Positions 17,386-27,997 are shown, numbered from the stretch's first letter. The stretch is 64,000 nt of DNA from Bacteroidales bacterium (GCA_017449525.1 JAFTFL010000004.1:221327-285326); one strand, 5' to 3'. Numbers and translations: made by a program. The notes: generated by a model not told the origin, from the sequence alone.

Positions 17386-18762
17386 ATGTCAGAATCAACC
17401 AAAGTTACAAGAATAAAGAAAGGGTTCGACATCCACGTAGCCGGAAGCGCACAGCCCGTGACCGAGCAGCCTACCGCCATCAAGATGGTCGCCGTCAAGC
17501 CTACAGATTATGTGGGGCTGACACCGCGACTCTTGGTGAAAGAGGGCGACAACGTGAAAGCCGGATCTCCTCTGTTCTACGACAAGAACAACGAGGCTCT
17601 GAAGTTTCCCTCGCCCATAAGCGGCACGGTGCATGCGATAGTGCGCGGCGAGAAGCGCGCCCTTCTGCGCGTCGAGATTGAACCCGACGGACTGAATGAG
17701 AGCCTACCCTTTGCGGTGAAAGACCCACAAGCCCTGTCGGCCGAAGAGGTGCGAGCTATACTGCTGCAATCTGGCGCATGGACACTGCTACGTCAACGTC
17801 CATTCGGAATTGTGCCTCCGCCCGAAACCACGCCGAAAGCTCTTTTCATATCCGCATTCGATTCTGCACCACTGGCTGCGGACTACGACTACATGATGAA
17901 GGACAGCATGGCCGATTTCCAGACGGGCATCTACGCCTTAGGCCGCCTCGTATCACAGATTCACATCAGCCTGTCACCTTCGCGTCAATCGGATCCCACA
18001 TTGTTTAATTCCATTAAGGGTGCCCATCTTCATTACTTCGAAGGCCCTCACCCCACAGGATTGGTCGGCACTCAGATAGCACATATTGACCCTATCAACA
18101 AGGGTGAGCGAGTGTGGACTCTCGGCGTGCAGGAAGTAGCCATCATCGGTCGTTTGTTCGGAAGTGGTGTTTATCGTCCCGATCGCACGGTGGCCATCGC
18201 AGGGCCAGTGGTGGAGAAGCCACACTACGTCAAAGTGGTGGAAGGTGCCTACATTCGCGACCTTGTCAAAACCACAGAGGACAATGTACGCTACATATCG
18301 GGCAACATCCTCAGTGGCACCACCATTACAGAAGACGGCTTCCTGTGCACAGGAGCAAACATCGTCAGTGTCATTCCCGAAGGCAACCAATATGACTTCA
18401 TGGGCTGGCTGATGCCAGGATTGAAGAAATACAGCTTCTCGCGCACGTTCCTCAGCGGATTCATGAAATGTAGCTGCGGCAAGAACAAGCGGTATCTGGA
18501 GCGTTGCACCATCAACACAGGCATGCACGGCAGCGTGCGTCCACTTGTGGTTACTGGCGACTTTGAGAAAGTGGTTCCCATGGACATCTACCCGCTACAA
18601 CTGCTAAAGGCCTGCATTATAGGAGATATTGACCTCATGGAACAGTTGGGTATATACGAGGTTGAACCCGAAGATTTTGCCCTTTGCGAGTTTATTGACA
18701 CATCGAAAACCGAGATCCAGACCGCCATACGACAAGGCCTTGAGCTGGTGCGTACGAACTAA
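17386..18762 (+). CDS. nqrA: Na+-translocating NADH:quinone reductase subunit A
   Basis: 458-residue peripheral subunit of the six-subunit Na+-NQR complex, which oxidises NADH, reduces quinone and exports Na+. The N-terminal GFDIHVAGSAQP resembles the family start, and AHIDPINKGERVWTLG plus FCLCTGANIVSV-like segments (here FLCTGANIVSV) are typical. The order nqrA-F follows on the same strand. In Bacteroidales this complex is a main entry point for respiratory electrons. Confidence 0.96.
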   Translation: MSESTKVTRIKKGFDIHVAGSAQPVTEQPTAIKMVAVKPTDYVGLTPRLLVKEGDNVKAGSPLFYDKNNEALKFPSPISGTVHAIVRGEKRALLRVEIEPDGLNESLPFAVKDPQALSAEEVRAILLQSGAWTLLRQRPFGIVPPPETTPKALFISAFDSAPLAADYDYMMKDSMADFQTGIYALGRLVSQIHISLSPSRQSDPTLFNSIKGAHLHYFEGPHPTGLVGTQIAHIDPINKGERVWTLGVQEVAIIGRLFGSGVYRPDRTVAIAGPVVEKPHYVKVVEGAYIRDLVKTTEDNVRYISGNILSGTTITEDGFLCTGANIVSVIPEGNQYDFMGWLMPGLKKYSFSRTFLSGFMKCSCGKNKRYLERCTINTGMHGSVRPLVVTGDFEKVVPMDIYPLQLLKACIIGDIDLMEQLGIYEVEPEDFALCEFIDTSKTEIQTAIRQGLELVRTN

Positions 18763-18816
18763 CGACCACACACCCTAAAATCGGACTATACCTATCATAT
18801 ATAATAAGCACTCGAC

Positions 18817-19965
18817 ATGAAACTGAGAGATTATATAGACAAGATTAAACCCAACTTCGAGAAGGGAGGCAAGTTTGAAAAGCTTCATTCCACTTTTGAG
18901 GCTTTCGAAACCTTTGCTTACACCCCCAACACCATAACGAAGAAGGGTTCTCACATTCGCGACGCAGTCGACCTAAAGCGCACCATGATAATCGTGGTCA
19001 TCGCGCTGCTACCAGCACTGCTGTTCGGCATGTGGAACATCGGCCACCAAACCTCCATCTCTTACGGATTGGACTTCGGCTTCTGGCAGTCGTTTTGGTT
19101 CGGCTTCCTACGCATGCTGCCCCTCATCGTAGTGAGCTACGTGGTGGGATTGTTCATAGAATTCATGTTTGCACAAATAAGAGGACATGAGGTCAACGAA
19201 GGATTTCTTGTGTCGGGACTTATAATCCCCATGATTGTGCCCGTAACGACCCCGCTATGGCAATTGGCATTGGCTGTGGCTTTCGCTGTCATCATCGGCA
19301 AGGAGGTGTTCGGTGGAACAGGTATGAACTTCCTCAACCCCGCCTTAGTGGCTCGTGCATTCCTCTTCTTCTCGTATCCCACCCACATGTCGGGCGACAG
19401 TGTGTGGATTTCGAAGCCTTTCCACTACGCAGGCGATGCCGTAACAGGTGCCACACCGCTCGGCGAGTTGATGGCTGGCCACAGTACATCGGCATCGGCC
19501 TTAGACATGCTGATTGGAACTATACCAGGTTCCACATGTGAAACCTCTGTCATTGCCATATTGATAGGTGCTTGTATCCTCCTCGTAACGGGCATTGCCA
19601 GCTGGCGTACCATGCTCAGCATCGCTATTGGAGGCGGCATCATCGGCCTACTCTTCAACGCCATCGGAGCCAATGACTACATGTCGGTACCGTTCTACTA
19701 CCATTACCTCATGGGCGGTTTTGCCTTTGGATGCGTGTTCATGGCAACCGACCCCGTTACTTCCGCTCAAACCAATTGTGGCAAGTGGATATACGGATTC
19801 CTTATCGGAGCATTTGCAGTGCTGATACGCGTAGTCAACCCCGCCTATCCAGAAGGCATGATGCTCGCTATTCTTCTCATGAACTGTTTTGCACCGCTGA
19901 TTGACCACTGCGTGGTGAAAGCTAACATCAATCGTCGCAACAAGCGCGCCCTCAAGGCAGCATAA
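18817..19965 (+). CDS. nqrB: Na+-NQR subunit B
   Basis: 382-residue integral membrane subunit carrying covalent FMN. The attachment motif is VTGATPL, with the threonine at residue 213. About ten transmembrane helices are visible, beginning after a ~50-residue cytoplasmic N-terminus. It forms the sodium channel with NqrD and NqrE. Located 54 bp after nqrA. Confidence 0.97.
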   Translation: MKLRDYIDKIKPNFEKGGKFEKLHSTFEAFETFAYTPNTITKKGSHIRDAVDLKRTMIIVVIALLPALLFGMWNIGHQTSISYGLDFGFWQSFWFGFLRMLPLIVVSYVVGLFIEFMFAQIRGHEVNEGFLVSGLIIPMIVPVTTPLWQLALAVAFAVIIGKEVFGGTGMNFLNPALVARAFLFFSYPTHMSGDSVWISKPFHYAGDAVTGATPLGELMAGHSTSASALDMLIGTIPGSTCETSVIAILIGACILLVTGIASWRTMLSIAIGGGIIGLLFNAIGANDYMSVPFYYHYLMGGFAFGCVFMATDPVTSAQTNCGKWIYGFLIGAFAVLIRVVNPAYPEGMMLAILLMNCFAPLIDHCVVKANINRRNKRALKAA

Positions 19966-19990
19966 ACCCAGTAAGAAAGGAGTTTCAACG

Positions 19991-20800
19991 ATGAAGAACT
20001 TCAACAATAAATATATATTCCTATATGCTACCGCACTTGTGGCGGTGGTGGCCGTACTCTTATCCGTGGTGGCCACACTGCTGAAACCTCAGCAGCAGAA
20101 CAATATCAAAAACGAGAAAATGCAGACTCTGCTCGCTGCCATCAACGTCAGCGTGGATCGCGACGACGCAGCCCAAGCCTACAGTCAGTACTTCACGACC
20201 GAATTAACAGTTGGAACCAATGGTGAAGTGCTTTCGGTTTATGACGTGCCACAGCAGACTCTCACCCAGGGCGAAACCCGTGCATTCGATATCAAGCTGA
20301 AAGAGCAACAGGTACGGGAGCGCGAAGGTAAGCAGGGGGCATTCCCTCTATACGTATTTGAAAAAGACGGCCGCAAGGGTTACGTCATTCCCACCCAGGG
20401 GAACGGATTGTGGGGTGCTGTTTTTGCAAACATCGCCCTTGATGCCGACCTCAACACGATTATCGGCGTTACGTTCGACCACGAAAGCGAAACACCTGGT
20501 CTCGGTGCAGAAATCACAACCGAGAAGTTTCAGCAGCCTTTCATTGGCAAACAAATCTTGGACGAACAGGGCAACGTGGTTTCCATTGCCGTAAAGAAAC
20601 ACGCTGATGCCAACGCACTACACGAAGTGGATGCCATCAGCGGTGGCACCATGACAAGCAACGGTGTGAGCGAGATGCTCGCCGCTGACTTGGCTCGCTA
20701 TCAAGCATACATCGCACAGGCTCGCAACGCAGAGACACAGCAAGCTTCCAAACCTACAACATCAAATCAAGAAAGCGAAAAGGAGGCCTCCAATGAGTAA
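19991..20800 (+). CDS. nqrC: Na+-NQR subunit C
   Basis: Subunit with one N-terminal transmembrane helix (residues ~9-31) and a periplasmic FMN domain. The flavin attachment sequence reads SGGTMTSNGV with the threonine at residue 220; the canonical motif is SGAT, so glycine replaces alanine next to the flavinylated threonine. ESETPGLGAEI is also typical. The last ~35 residues form a polar tail. The stop overlaps nqrD by 8 bp. Confidence 0.95.
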   Translation: MKNFNNKYIFLYATALVAVVAVLLSVVATLLKPQQQNNIKNEKMQTLLAAINVSVDRDDAAQAYSQYFTTELTVGTNGEVLSVYDVPQQTLTQGETRAFDIKLKEQQVREREGKQGAFPLYVFEKDGRKGYVIPTQGNGLWGAVFANIALDADLNTIIGVTFDHESETPGLGAEITTEKFQQPFIGKQILDEQGNVVSIAVKKHADANALHEVDAISGGTMTSNGVSEMLAADLARYQAYIAQARNAETQQASKPTTSNQESEKEASNE

Positions 20801-21413
20801 GAACACAAAACTTATAACAAATCCATTGGGTAAGAACAACCCAATAACCGTGCAGGTACTCGGTATCTGCTCCTGTTTGGCCGTAACCGCCCAGCTGAAG
20901 CCTGCATTCGTCATGGCGCTCTCCGTAACGGTGGTTGTAGCCCTCTCCAACCTCATTATCTCATTCCTGCGCAACACCATCCCGCCACGCATTCGCATCA
21001 TCGTGCAGCTGGTTGTGGTATCGGCACTGGTTATCTTGGTAAACCAAGTGTTGCAGGCCTTTGTTTACGATGTAAGCAAACAGTTGTCGGTGTATGTAGG
21101 TCTGATTATCACCAACTGTATCGTCATGGGACGCCTTGAGGCCTTTGCTATGAGCAACAAGCCGTGGGCATCGCTTTGCGACGGCATCGGCAATGGACTT
21201 GGCTACGGCATCATCCTCATCATCCTCGGTTTCGTTCGCGAACTGTTCGGTTCGGGAACACTCTGGGGCTACCCTATCATGGAAAAATTGGGTCTGTACA
21301 ACATTGGCTATGAGAACAACGGTCTGGTCATCATGGCTCCCATGGCTCTGATACTGGTGGGTATCATCATCTGGATTCAACGCTCCTCTAACAAGGAGTT
21401 GCAAGAAAAATAA
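20793..21413 (+). CDS. nqrD: Na+-NQR subunit D
   Basis: 206-residue membrane subunit of the RnfE/NqrD type, six transmembrane helices. LGICSCLAVT in the first helix and YVGLIITNCIVMGRLEAF in the middle are family signatures; the paired cysteines belong to the intramembrane iron centre shared with NqrE. Overlaps nqrC by 8 bp. Confidence 0.96.
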   Translation: MSKNTKLITNPLGKNNPITVQVLGICSCLAVTAQLKPAFVMALSVTVVVALSNLIISFLRNTIPPRIRIIVQLVVVSALVILVNQVLQAFVYDVSKQLSVYVGLIITNCIVMGRLEAFAMSNKPWASLCDGIGNGLGYGIILIILGFVRELFGSGTLWGYPIMEKLGLYNIGYENNGLVIMAPMALILVGIIIWIQRSSNKELQEK

Positions 21414-21459
21414 CTCGATGTTCACCACCTTGTAATAACCATCTAACACAATTGACATC

Positions 21460-22074
21460 ATGGAAATATTCAATATCTTCATCAAGTCTATATTCATAGA
21501 CAATATGATATTCGCCTTCTTCCTCGGCATGTGTTCCTATTTGGCCGTGTCGAAGACGGTGAAAACATCATTCGGGCTGGGTGTAGCCGTTACGTTTGTG
21601 CTCCTTATCACCGTACCCGTCAACTATCTGCTCAACAAGTACGTGTTGGCGCCTGGTGCTTTGGCCTGGATGGGCGAACGCTTCGCCAACGTAGACTTAA
21701 GTTTCCTCTCTTTGATTATGTTCATTGCTGTGATAGCCGCCATCGTGCAAGCAGTGGAGATGATTGTGGAGAAGTTCTCCCCATCGTTGTACAATGCTCT
21801 GGGCATCTTCCTTCCCCTGATTGCAGTGAACTGCGCTGTCATGGGTGGGTCTCTCTTCATGCAGCAGCGCGACTACAGCAACATCGGCGAGGTAACCTCG
21901 TTCGCATTTGGTTCAGGCATTGGCTGGCTTATCGCCATCGTTGGCATTGCTGCCATACGCGAAAAACTGCGCTATAGCCACATTCCTCCCGCACTAAAAG
22001 GGGTTGGCATCACCTTCATCATCACAGGTCTTATGGGCATGGCATTCATGTCCTTCATGGGTATCAAACTTTAA
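21460..22074 (+). CDS. nqrE: Na+-NQR subunit E
   Basis: 204-residue membrane subunit homologous to NqrD but inserted in the opposite orientation. [12 protein letters not shown] and [16 protein letters not shown] contain the two conserved cysteines that ligate the intramembrane [2Fe-2S]/Fe centre with NqrD. 46 bp after nqrD. Confidence 0.97.
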   Translation: MEIFNIFIKSIFIDNMIFAFFLGMCSYLAVSKTVKTSFGLGVAVTFVLLITVPVNYLLNKYVLAPGALAWMGERFANVDLSFLSLIMFIAVIAAIVQAVEMIVEKFSPSLYNALGIFLPLIAVNCAVMGGSLFMQQRDYSNIGEVTSFAFGSGIGWLIAIVGIAAIREKLRYSHIPPALKGVGITFIITGLMGMAFMSFMGIKL

Positions 22075-22140
22075 TGGCGTTGCACCTGTGATTAGCGAAT
22101 AATCATCCACATCTCAACCAAAGATAGACATTAAACAATC

Positions 22141-23403
22141 ATGACAACAGTAATCGTAACAAGCCTTGTTGTATTCTTGGTGGTCATCCTGTTACTGGTA
22201 GCCCTGTTGCTGGTGCTACGTGCTAAACTGATGCCTCAAGGCAATGTAACTATCACCATCAACGATGACAGACAACTCACCGTTCCCACTGGCAACTCCC
22301 TCATATCAACACTTTCGGCTCAGCAAGTCTATCTGCCGTCGGCATGCGGTGGCAAAGGCTCGTGTGGGCAATGCAAATGCCGTGTTTTGGAAGGCGGTGG
22401 CGAGATCCTACCCACCGAAGTTGGCTTCTTTACCCGCAAGCAAATTCAAGACCACTGGCGCTTGGCTTGCCAAGTAAAAGTGAAGGACAACATCAAAATG
22501 GCTGTACCCGAATCCGTACTGGGCGTAAAGGAATATGAGTGCACGGTTATCTCCAACCGCAACGTGGCCACCTTTATCAAGGAGTTCAAGGTGCAGTTGC
22601 CCGAAGGTGCTCACATGGACTTCCTGCCTGGCTCATATGCACAAATCAAGATTCCAGCTTTCCGCATTAACTATGCTGATTACGACCGCGAACTCATCGG
22701 TGAGGAATATCTGCCCTCATGGGAGAAGTTCAAAATGTTCGACCTCAAGTGCGTCAATACCGAACCGACCATACGTGCGTACTCCATGGCCAACTATCCG
22801 GCCGAAGGCAACGTGTTTATGCTGACCGTCCGTATCGCCACACCGCCGTTCAAGGCCGACCGCAGCGGCTTCCAGAACATCAACCCCGGCATCGCTTCGT
22901 CCTACATTTTCTCCCTCAAACCAGGCGACAAGGTGGTGATGAGCGGTCCTTACGGCGATTTCCACCCTCACTTCGATTCAAAGAGCGAGATGATTTGGGT
23001 CGGCGGTGGTGCTGGTATGGCTCCGCTTCGCGCACAAATCATGCACATGACCAAGACTTTGCATACTACCGACCGAGTGCTGCATTACTTCTACGGCGCG
23101 CGTGCACTCAACGAGGTGTTCTACTTGAATGACTTCCTCGAATTGGAGAAGGAGTTCTCCAACTTCCACTTCCACTTGGCTCTCGACCGCCCAGACCCAG
23201 CCGCCGATGCAGCAGGAGTGAAGTACACGGCAGGTTTTGTACACAACGTTATGTACGAGAACTATCTAAAAGACCACGAGGCTCCCGAGGATATCGAATA
23301 CTACATGTGCGGTCCTGGCCCAATGAGCAAAGCCGTCGTCAATATGCTTGACAACCTCGGAGTCGCCTCCGAAAGCATCATGTACGATGACTTTGGTGGT
23401 TGA
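22141..23403 (+). CDS. nqrF: Na+-NQR subunit F
   Basis: 420-residue NADH-oxidising subunit. One N-terminal transmembrane helix is followed by a 2Fe-2S ferredoxin domain (ACGGKGSCGQCKCRV, with a later LAC), then an FAD domain (RAYSMANYPAE) and an NADH-binding domain (WVGGGAGMAPLRAQI, and CGPGPMSKAV near the C-terminus). Last gene of the operon; a strong hairpin terminator follows within 40 bp. Confidence 0.97.
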   Translation: MTTVIVTSLVVFLVVILLLVALLLVLRAKLMPQGNVTITINDDRQLTVPTGNSLISTLSAQQVYLPSACGGKGSCGQCKCRVLEGGGEILPTEVGFFTRKQIQDHWRLACQVKVKDNIKMAVPESVLGVKEYECTVISNRNVATFIKEFKVQLPEGAHMDFLPGSYAQIKIPAFRINYADYDRELIGEEYLPSWEKFKMFDLKCVNTEPTIRAYSMANYPAEGNVFMLTVRIATPPFKADRSGFQNINPGIASSYIFSLKPGDKVVMSGPYGDFHPHFDSKSEMIWVGGGAGMAPLRAQIMHMTKTLHTTDRVLHYFYGARALNEVFYLNDFLELEKEFSNFHFHLALDRPDPAADAAGVKYTAGFVHNVMYENYLKDHEAPEDIEYYMCGPGPMSKAVVNMLDNLGVASESIMYDDFGG

Positions 23404-23441
23404 TGCCATGGTGCACACTACCACCCATACGAGTAACAATC

Positions 23442-23488
23442 GCGTTGACATGTCTGAGGTTTCTCCTCGGCATGTCAACGCCTTTTTT
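23442..23488 (+). terminator. Terminator of the nqr operon
   Basis: An 11-bp perfect outer stem (GCGTTGACATG with its complement at 23471-23481), a further inner CTGAGG/CCTCGG pairing, and a TTTTTT tract after it. Confidence 0.9.
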
Positions 23489-23647
23489 GTAGCACAACCA
23501 AATTAGGCAACGAGCAACTGCCGTTGCAGGTGCACCGAAAGCTGCTAACACAAGAGGATATTTGCTCAAAGTATCGAAAAGCCATAGGTCGGGCGGAAAA
23601 TCCTCCAACGTGAAGGGTACAAAATAAAGCCAAAGCCAAAAGGGCCA

Positions 23648-25156
23648 ATGGGAGTCATAGCGAAACAAAGCATCAAAGGAGCCTTAGCCAACTACCTCGG
23701 GGTAGCCATCGGCTTTGCAACCACCTTCTTTGTACTCACCGATTGCCTGACGGCCGAGGAAATTGGGCTCACCCGGGTCATGGTGGACTTCGCCACGTTG
23801 TTCTCGTCGCTGGCTCAACTGGGCACCTCCGCCTCCGTAGTTCGCTTTTTCCCATACTTTCGCGACGATGAAACGCACCGTCATCACGGCCTTTTCGGAC
23901 TTTCGCTGCTGATTCCCTTAGTGGGTTTCACCCTATTTACTGGGGTCTTCTTCCTATTTCGAACCACGTTGCTGTCGGCCTACATCGAGAAATCGCCGCT
24001 TCTCGTAGACTACGCCTACCTTCTCATCCCACTCACCTTCTTCACGCTCTACACCAGTGTACTGGAAACTAATGCCAGCGTTCTGCTACGCATCGCCGTA
24101 CCCAAAGCCGTCCGAGAAGTGGGCATCCGCCTGTTCAACCTCATTAGCTACCTGCTCTACGGGCACGGCATCATCGACTTCCATACCTTTGTCCTACTTT
24201 TCTGCCTATCCTATGCGCTGGCCATGCTGCTCGATTTGGTTTATCTCATCGCCTTAGGACATGTATCTCTCCGCATCGACTTCCGCATCCTGCACGAGCA
24301 CGGCCGCGACCTGCTACGCTACACCCTTTTCATGACGGCCACCGTCCTAGCCTCCATTGTCCCCCTCATCAACACCCTCTTCCTCGGCTCGAAAGAGGGG
24401 CTTGCGCTCACGGGCGTATACACCATAGCCATCTATATTGCCAACATTGTGGAGGTGCCCTACCGCTCGCTCGGATCTGTATCCAACCCGCTCGTGTCCG
24501 CCGCCGTGCGAGACGACGACTGGCGCCGCGTGTCGGAACTGTCGCGCCAAGTCTCCCTGCACCAGTTCCTCGTGGCATCGGTCATCTTTCTCTTCATCGC
24601 CATCAACCTACAACCCCTCTTTCGCGTCATACCGCACGGAGCCGAATATGTGGGTGGTATCGGTGTAGTGCTCATCATGGGCGTGGCCAAGATAGTCAAC
24701 TGCAGTTGCTCGGTGGGGGTAAGCGTGCTCAACTATTCGCGGCGTTATGCCATGTCGTTGCCCTTTATCGCCCTACTTACGGTGCTGGCCATCGTGTTCA
24801 ACAGGCTACTCATCCCACTGTGGGGCATCTACGGCAGTGCCGCAGCCACCCTGCTGAGTTACCTGTTCTACTACCTACCACTACTGCTGTATGTACGCAA
24901 AACAACAGGTGTCTCCATCTTCGACCGCTCCATGTGGAAAGTGGTCGTACTGGTGGCCATGCTCGGCCTGTTGGGCATTGGGTGGCACGCCGTACTGACA
25001 CCCCTGCTCCCCTCAACGACCTTGTGGGTCGTGGCCAACGGCATTGTCAGCTCGCTCCTGATAGCAGCCGTAGGCGTACTGCTGTTGCGCCACCTATCTG
25101 TATCGCCGCAGGTTGACAGCCTGCTTTCACGATTTCTTCCTCTGTTGAAAAAATAA
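23648..25156 (+). CDS. Polysaccharide flippase, MATE/Wzx-like
   Basis: 502 residues with about 12-14 hydrophobic helices, starting IKGALANYLGVAIGFATTFF, the usual opening of polysaccharide biosynthesis/export (Wzx/MOP superfamily) proteins. It probably flips a lipid-linked oligosaccharide, or possibly lipid II, across the inner membrane. It stands alone between the nqr operon and a pseudogene, with no glycosyltransferases nearby, so the substrate is open. Confidence 0.85.
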   Translation: MGVIAKQSIKGALANYLGVAIGFATTFFVLTDCLTAEEIGLTRVMVDFATLFSSLAQLGTSASVVRFFPYFRDDETHRHHGLFGLSLLIPLVGFTLFTGVFFLFRTTLLSAYIEKSPLLVDYAYLLIPLTFFTLYTSVLETNASVLLRIAVPKAVREVGIRLFNLISYLLYGHGIIDFHTFVLLFCLSYALAMLLDLVYLIALGHVSLRIDFRILHEHGRDLLRYTLFMTATVLASIVPLINTLFLGSKEGLALTGVYTIAIYIANIVEVPYRSLGSVSNPLVSAAVRDDDWRRVSELSRQVSLHQFLVASVIFLFIAINLQPLFRVIPHGAEYVGGIGVVLIMGVAKIVNCSCSVGVSVLNYSRRYAMSLPFIALLTVLAIVFNRLLIPLWGIYGSAAATLLSYLFYYLPLLLYVRKTTGVSIFDRSMWKVVVLVAMLGLLGIGWHAVLTPLLPSTTLWVVANGIVSSLLIAAVGVLLLRHLSVSPQVDSLLSRFLPLLKK

Positions 25157-25246
25157 CCTATCGTCCGCGAGGAATAACTTGTCGCTATTACATCAACCTA
25201 TAGCCTTCCACTCATAATCATATTAGGCGCAAGAACACAAATACAC

Positions 25247-25285
25247 AGAGGACAGCGCTGTAAAACGACTACAGCACTGTCCTCT
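25247..25285 (+). terminator. Hairpin after the flippase gene
   Basis: GAGGACAG (25248) pairs with CTGTCCTC (25277) and GCTGT with ACAGC inside, giving a bulged 13-bp stem. The T-tract is weak (TTATCC), so it is a possible rather than certain terminator; it lies between the flippase and the convergent pseudogene. Confidence 0.45.
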
Positions 25286-25329
25286 TATCCATTGGAATAC
25301 GGACTCCATAACAAGTAAGTTCCTCTAAC

Positions 25330-26455
25330 TCATCCTAAGTCCACCTTGACTACATGCAGAATTGCAATGCCCGAAAGCAATCGCACCCGAATGAGGTAAG
25401 TTCTTTCTTGCAGAGCGTGCAAATCAATTTGTCTTGAGTTCTTAACTTGCGCTACGCGACGGCCTAAAATATTATACGCCTCAGGGGATAGTACCCCATT
25501 GACTTCAAATGTCAGCAATCCCGTAGTCGGGATAGTATAAGCGCGAATAGAAACAGAAGGCATATCGACGGCTGATACATCACCTATCACTATCAGTATC
25601 AATGCAAATGTACTTTCGCACACATTTGTAGTAACACCCTGCCATACATAGGTAACACTCTCTGTATAAGTCCTCTCATTCCAGGTATAGCTCAACAATG
25701 CCGTGTCCGTTATAGCTGTATCTACTCCTTGATGCTGCATAAGCCCCACATGGTACGTACTGTCGCAGCGCTCAGCAGTCTACAAGTTGCAAACCAGTAT
25801 GGTGTCCAATGTGTACACTTGCCAACTGTCGCAGGCAACAACCGGCTCCGAAATTGCCTTGCTCATATTATTGCCTCAAAGGTGAGAGTCTCACCTTTGG
25901 GGTATGTTTCCCCTCCTATAACATGTCCCATCGTGGTATCATTGGATGCCAGCAGCAGAGTATAGAATGTAGGAGCAACATGCTTGGCCTCCACATTACC
26001 TGCCACATCAGTGGCCAATGTGTAGAAACTTTCATAATGCAGCAACGTCGTATCTACAGCCACCATAGAGTCAATTGTAATGCCCATAGCAATCAGCACA
26101 TCGGCTTTCCCGAGCATGCCATAAGGACTATATTTCCAACCGCTCGACAGGTTATCTTCGGCCACCGTCCCTAATCACATTATCCCCGTCATATCCCTTG
26201 CAACAATGTCCACACATAGCTCGTGGGCGGTGTGGCGTCAACAATGGTCACCCACGTAGATGTGGCAATCGGCTGTTCATTGTCGAATGTAATCCATGCA
26301 CGGTTTGCAACGATGGTACTATCAGCAAAGTCGGCACGACGGTTGTTGGTGAAGTTCACCTCGCCCGTACCACCAATGGCAAGGAAATCAAAGAAGAGTC
26401 AGCACTTGCCCAACTACAGCCTTCGGGAGCATGGTTGTACACTTTGCTATTTCAC
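25330..26455 (-). pseudogene. Decayed secreted protein with T9SS C-terminal domain
   Basis: On the minus strand, three open segments in different frames read like one protein. The first (26395-26190) contains GTGEVNFTNN, ANRAWITFDNEQPIATSTW and VDATPPTS, a pattern of repeats in large secreted Bacteroidetes proteins. The second (26165-25863) has HYESFYTLATDVAGNVEAK. The third (25749-25330) ends with a T9SS type A-like sorting domain (VNGVLSPEAYNILGRRVAQV then YLIRVRLLSG). Stops and frame changes separate them, and no intact start or signal peptide is visible. It is a degraded T9SS cargo gene. Confidence 0.75.
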
Positions 26456-26761
26456 AGAAATTGATACATTTATCATTTCAAATAGAGGCGCGTTTTGATG
26501 CTTGAATATACGGTAAAACCTGCAAATGAGGAGATTTTCCCCACGGACTCTGAGGCGAGGATTCATCGGCCATCACATGCTGACCATTGTGTCAGACATT
26601 TCCCTGTAGGAATTCATGCAGGCACAACCTCGACTGCGGTTGGTCTGCAAATAATATGCTATAACGCTGAATAGGGGCGTTCACCGTCCGCATAGAGCAT
26701 GCGGACTTCGTACGCAATCGGCTGAAAAGTTGTATCTTTGCACACCAAATAACCAAGCGAA
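26456..26761. other. Gap between pseudogene and prfA
   Basis: About 300 bp without a gene. It holds the prfA -7 element at 26733-26740; otherwise nothing recognised. Confidence 0.5.
26733..26740 (+). promoter_or_regulatory. -7 promoter element TATCTTTG for prfA
   Basis: Exact TAnnTTTG match ending 21 bp before the prfA ATG. The -33 position is poor. Confidence 0.6.
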
Positions 26762-27832
26762 ATGTTAGATAAATTAGAGGCTATATACGAACGGTATCAA
26801 GACGTTGAGCAGCAGATGAACGATCCGGCCGTTACGTCGGATATGAAGCGATACGTCAAACTGAGCAAGGATTATAAGGATTTGCAGCCCGTCGTGAAGG
26901 CCTATCACGACTACAAAGATTTGCTGGCCACTATTGCCGAATGCAAGGAGCTGCTGAGCAATGAGCGCGACGAGGAGTTACGCGAGATGGCCAAGGAAGA
27001 ACTGACCGAAAGCCAAGGCCGAAAGGAGCAGATGGAGGAGGAAATACGCCTAATGCTCATCCCCAAAGACCCACAGGACAGCAAAAATGCGGTAGTGGAA
27101 ATACGCGGCGGCACGGGCGGCGACGAAGCCTGCCTGTTTGCTGGCGACCTGTTCCGCATGTACACACGCTATTGCGAGAAGATGCACTGGCACGTGGATG
27201 TAGTGGATTACAACGAAGGAACGGCCGGCGGATACAAAGACATCACATTCAACGTGAGTGGCGAAGGAGTGTACGGTCGGTTGAAATACGAGAGCGGTGT
27301 GCACCGCGTGCAGCGCGTGCCAGCCACCGAAACGCAGGGGCGCGTCCACACGTCGGCTGCTGGCGTGGTGGTGCTACCCGAAGCCGAGGAATTTGACGTG
27401 GAGCTAAACATGGCCGATGTCCGGAAGGATACGTTCTGTGCCAGTGGCCCAGGCGGACAGTGCGTCAACACGACCTACAGCGCCGTGCGCCTCACCCACA
27501 TTCCGACAGGTATTGTGGTCTCCTGTCAGGACCAGAAATCGCAGATAAAGAACCTCGAAAAAGCGCTTGTTGTGCTCCGCACTCGACTCTACGAGCGCGA
27601 GTACAACAAGTACATGGAGGAGATGTCGTCGAAGCGTAAGACCATGGTGGCCACTGGCGACCGCAGCGAGAAGGTGCGCACCTACAACTATCCGCAGAGC
27701 CGCGTTACGGACCACCGCATTGGCTACACGATGTACAACCTGTCGGCCTTCATGGACGGCGAGATTGACGACGTGATTGATGCCCTGCAGTTGGCTGAGA
27801 ACGCCGAACGGCTGAAGGAGGCGGTGGGCTAA
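26762..27832 (+). CDS. prfA: Peptide chain release factor 1
   Basis: Recognises UAA and UAG in the ribosomal A site and triggers peptide release. 356 residues, normal for RF1. The GGQ loop is present (ASGPGGQCVNTTYSAVRLTH, near residue 225), with the N5-methylated glutamine site. N-terminal coiled helices and the codon-recognition domain precede it. It has its own promoter, as noted. Confidence 0.97.
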   Translation: MLDKLEAIYERYQDVEQQMNDPAVTSDMKRYVKLSKDYKDLQPVVKAYHDYKDLLATIAECKELLSNERDEELREMAKEELTESQGRKEQMEEEIRLMLIPKDPQDSKNAVVEIRGGTGGDEACLFAGDLFRMYTRYCEKMHWHVDVVDYNEGTAGGYKDITFNVSGEGVYGRLKYESGVHRVQRVPATETQGRVHTSAAGVVVLPEAEEFDVELNMADVRKDTFCASGPGGQCVNTTYSAVRLTHIPTGIVVSCQDQKSQIKNLEKALVVLRTRLYEREYNKYMEEMSSKRKTMVATGDRSEKVRTYNYPQSRVTDHRIGYTMYNLSAFMDGEIDDVIDALQLAENAERLKEAVG

Positions 27833-27997
27833 AACCGACACATCGTCGCGCCGACCGAAAGCGCTTTTGCCGCACGGACAGTCGGATCCATGCTGACAAC
27901 GAGACTCAATCATTAGGAAAACACCCACACAGAATTGGATTACGAACGCCCTCTCGCCAAATGCTCGGAGGGTGTTGGCTTTCCGACCCGCCCCCAC

